This document shows, one piece after another, positions 20,805-21,340 of a stretch of 21,340 nt of DNA. Origin of the DNA: Lachnospiraceae bacterium UBA1721. GTDB taxonomy: Bacteria > Bacillota > Clostridia > Lachnospirales > Lachnospiraceae. The translations under genes were made by a program, and so were the position numbers. Each line of letters opens with the position of its first letter. Position 1 is the first letter of the stretch. The DNA lies in NCBI GenBank assembly GCA_002317155.1, contig DCIR01000023.1:21483-42822 (forward strand), given 5' to 3'. The notes beneath the pieces were generated by a model that was not told the DNA's origin, did no database searches, and saw nothing but the letters and a program-made list of their open reading frames with translations.

Positions 20805-21340
20805 TTACTTAGAGTACAACTCGACGATAAGCATCTCGTTTACAGGAACATCGATCTGCTCCTTAGTAGGAAGATTCTTTACAGTTCCCTTAAGTGCTTC
20901 GATATTTACATCCATCCATTCAGGAACAAGTCTTCCGCCGGTAACCTCAACGATTTCCTTATAACGGGTAAGGGTCTTTGACTTCTCTCTGATTTCGATA
21001 ACGTCGCCAGCCTTTACAAGATATGAAGGAATATTTACCTGCTTGCCATTAACAGTGATATGCTTGTGACCAACAATCTGTCTAGCTTCCTTACGGGTTC
21101 TAGCGAATCCCATACGGAATACTACGTTGTCAAGTCTGCTCTCAAGAAGGACCATAAGGTTTTCACCGGTCATTCCCTTCATCATATCAGCCTTCTCATA
21201 GTAGTTACGGAAAGGCTTCTCAAGAACGCCGTAGATAAACTTTGCCTTCTGCTTCTCGCGGAGCTGAAGACCATACTCACTTACCTTTCTACCAGCGTTG
21301 TGAGGCTGTCTGTTAGACTTCTTGTCATAGCCGAGTACTG
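20805..21340 (-). CDS. rpsD: 30S ribosomal protein S4, 5' end beyond the window
   Basis: The open frame continues without a stop to the window edge; 177 complete codons are visible, so only about 20 N-terminal residues are missing from the usual length near 197. Upstream of the internal Met at 21185 the frame reads VLGYDKKSNRQPHNAGRK and EYGLQLREKQKAKFIYGV, typical of S4. The S4 RNA-binding domain (RLDNVVFRMGFARTRKEAR, HKHITVNGKQVNIPS) follows. S4 nucleates 30S assembly and in several bacteria represses its own operon. It has no zinc-binding cysteines in the visible part. rpoA is directly downstream. Confidence 0.97.
   Translation of the reverse strand, partial: VLGYDKKSNRQPHNAGRKVSEYGLQLREKQKAKFIYGVLEKPFRNYYEKADMMKGMTGENLMVLLESRLDNVVFRMGFARTRKEARQIVGHKHITVNGKQVNIPSYLVKAGDVIEIREKSKTLTRYKEIVEVTGGRLVPEWMDVNIEALKGTVKNLPTKEQIDVPVNEMLIVELYSK

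Overview
The window reads as chromosome of a low-to-moderate GC Gram-positive bacterium of the class Clostridia, most likely a Lachnospiraceae (Butyrivibrio/Roseburia-like). This is inferred from the gene order rpsD-rpoA-rplQ plus ecfA1-ecfA2-ecfT-truA, strong AGGAGG-type ribosome sites with GTG and TTG starts, a class B sortase with a TPKTG substrate, and an unusually long ribosomal protein L17. Nearly everything is on the minus strand. Only two genes, an EAL protein and a membrane-anchored orphan, are on the plus strand.

Layout from left to right. (1) 33-6509 is a compact minus-strand run that starts at trkH and ends at a hairpin at 33-71: trkH, trkA (K+ uptake), a nitroreductase, an unknown 132-residue protein, rsmJ-like methyltransferase, pepT, a histidine phosphatase and a shikimate-kinase-like gene. 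Most junctions overlap or are under 40 bases; the exception is a 100-base gap filled with three hairpins. (2) 6650-8572 is a divergently transcribed c-di-GMP phosphodiesterase with seven membrane spans. (3) 8644-12104 is the ECF transporter module ecfA1-ecfA2-ecfT followed by truA, with a 24-base tandem repeat just before ecfT. (4) 12232-18843 is a surface-protein region: a plus-strand membrane-anchored orphan, a class B sortase, a 1326-residue wall-anchored protein (choice-of-anchor-A-like head, seven CnaB/SpaA-like domains, Gly-rich stalk, TPKTG signal), and a six-span membrane protein. (5) 19006-21340 is the end of the ribosomal alpha operon: rplQ, rpoA and a partial rpsD.

How the parts fit. 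In many Firmicutes the ribosomal alpha operon runs directly into ecfA1-ecfA2-ecfT-truA. Here about 6.9 kb of surface-display genes lies between these conserved blocks. The large surface protein and the sortase overlap and share one well-formed promoter, so enzyme and substrate look co-produced. The surface protein is the most interesting item. Its repeats are about 120 residues each, with an isopeptide-type Lys/Glu/Asx triad and one lone cysteine at the same place in six of seven repeats. The sixth repeat has lost both the lysine and the cysteine.

I found no tRNA, rRNA, CRISPR array, insertion sequence or riboswitch. No gene-free stretch exceeds 300 bases. Gene starts were moved from the longest open frame where a ribosome site supported it (pepT, ecfA1, rplQ, rpoA, the six-span protein). 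No database search was possible; family names rest on motifs recognised by eye.
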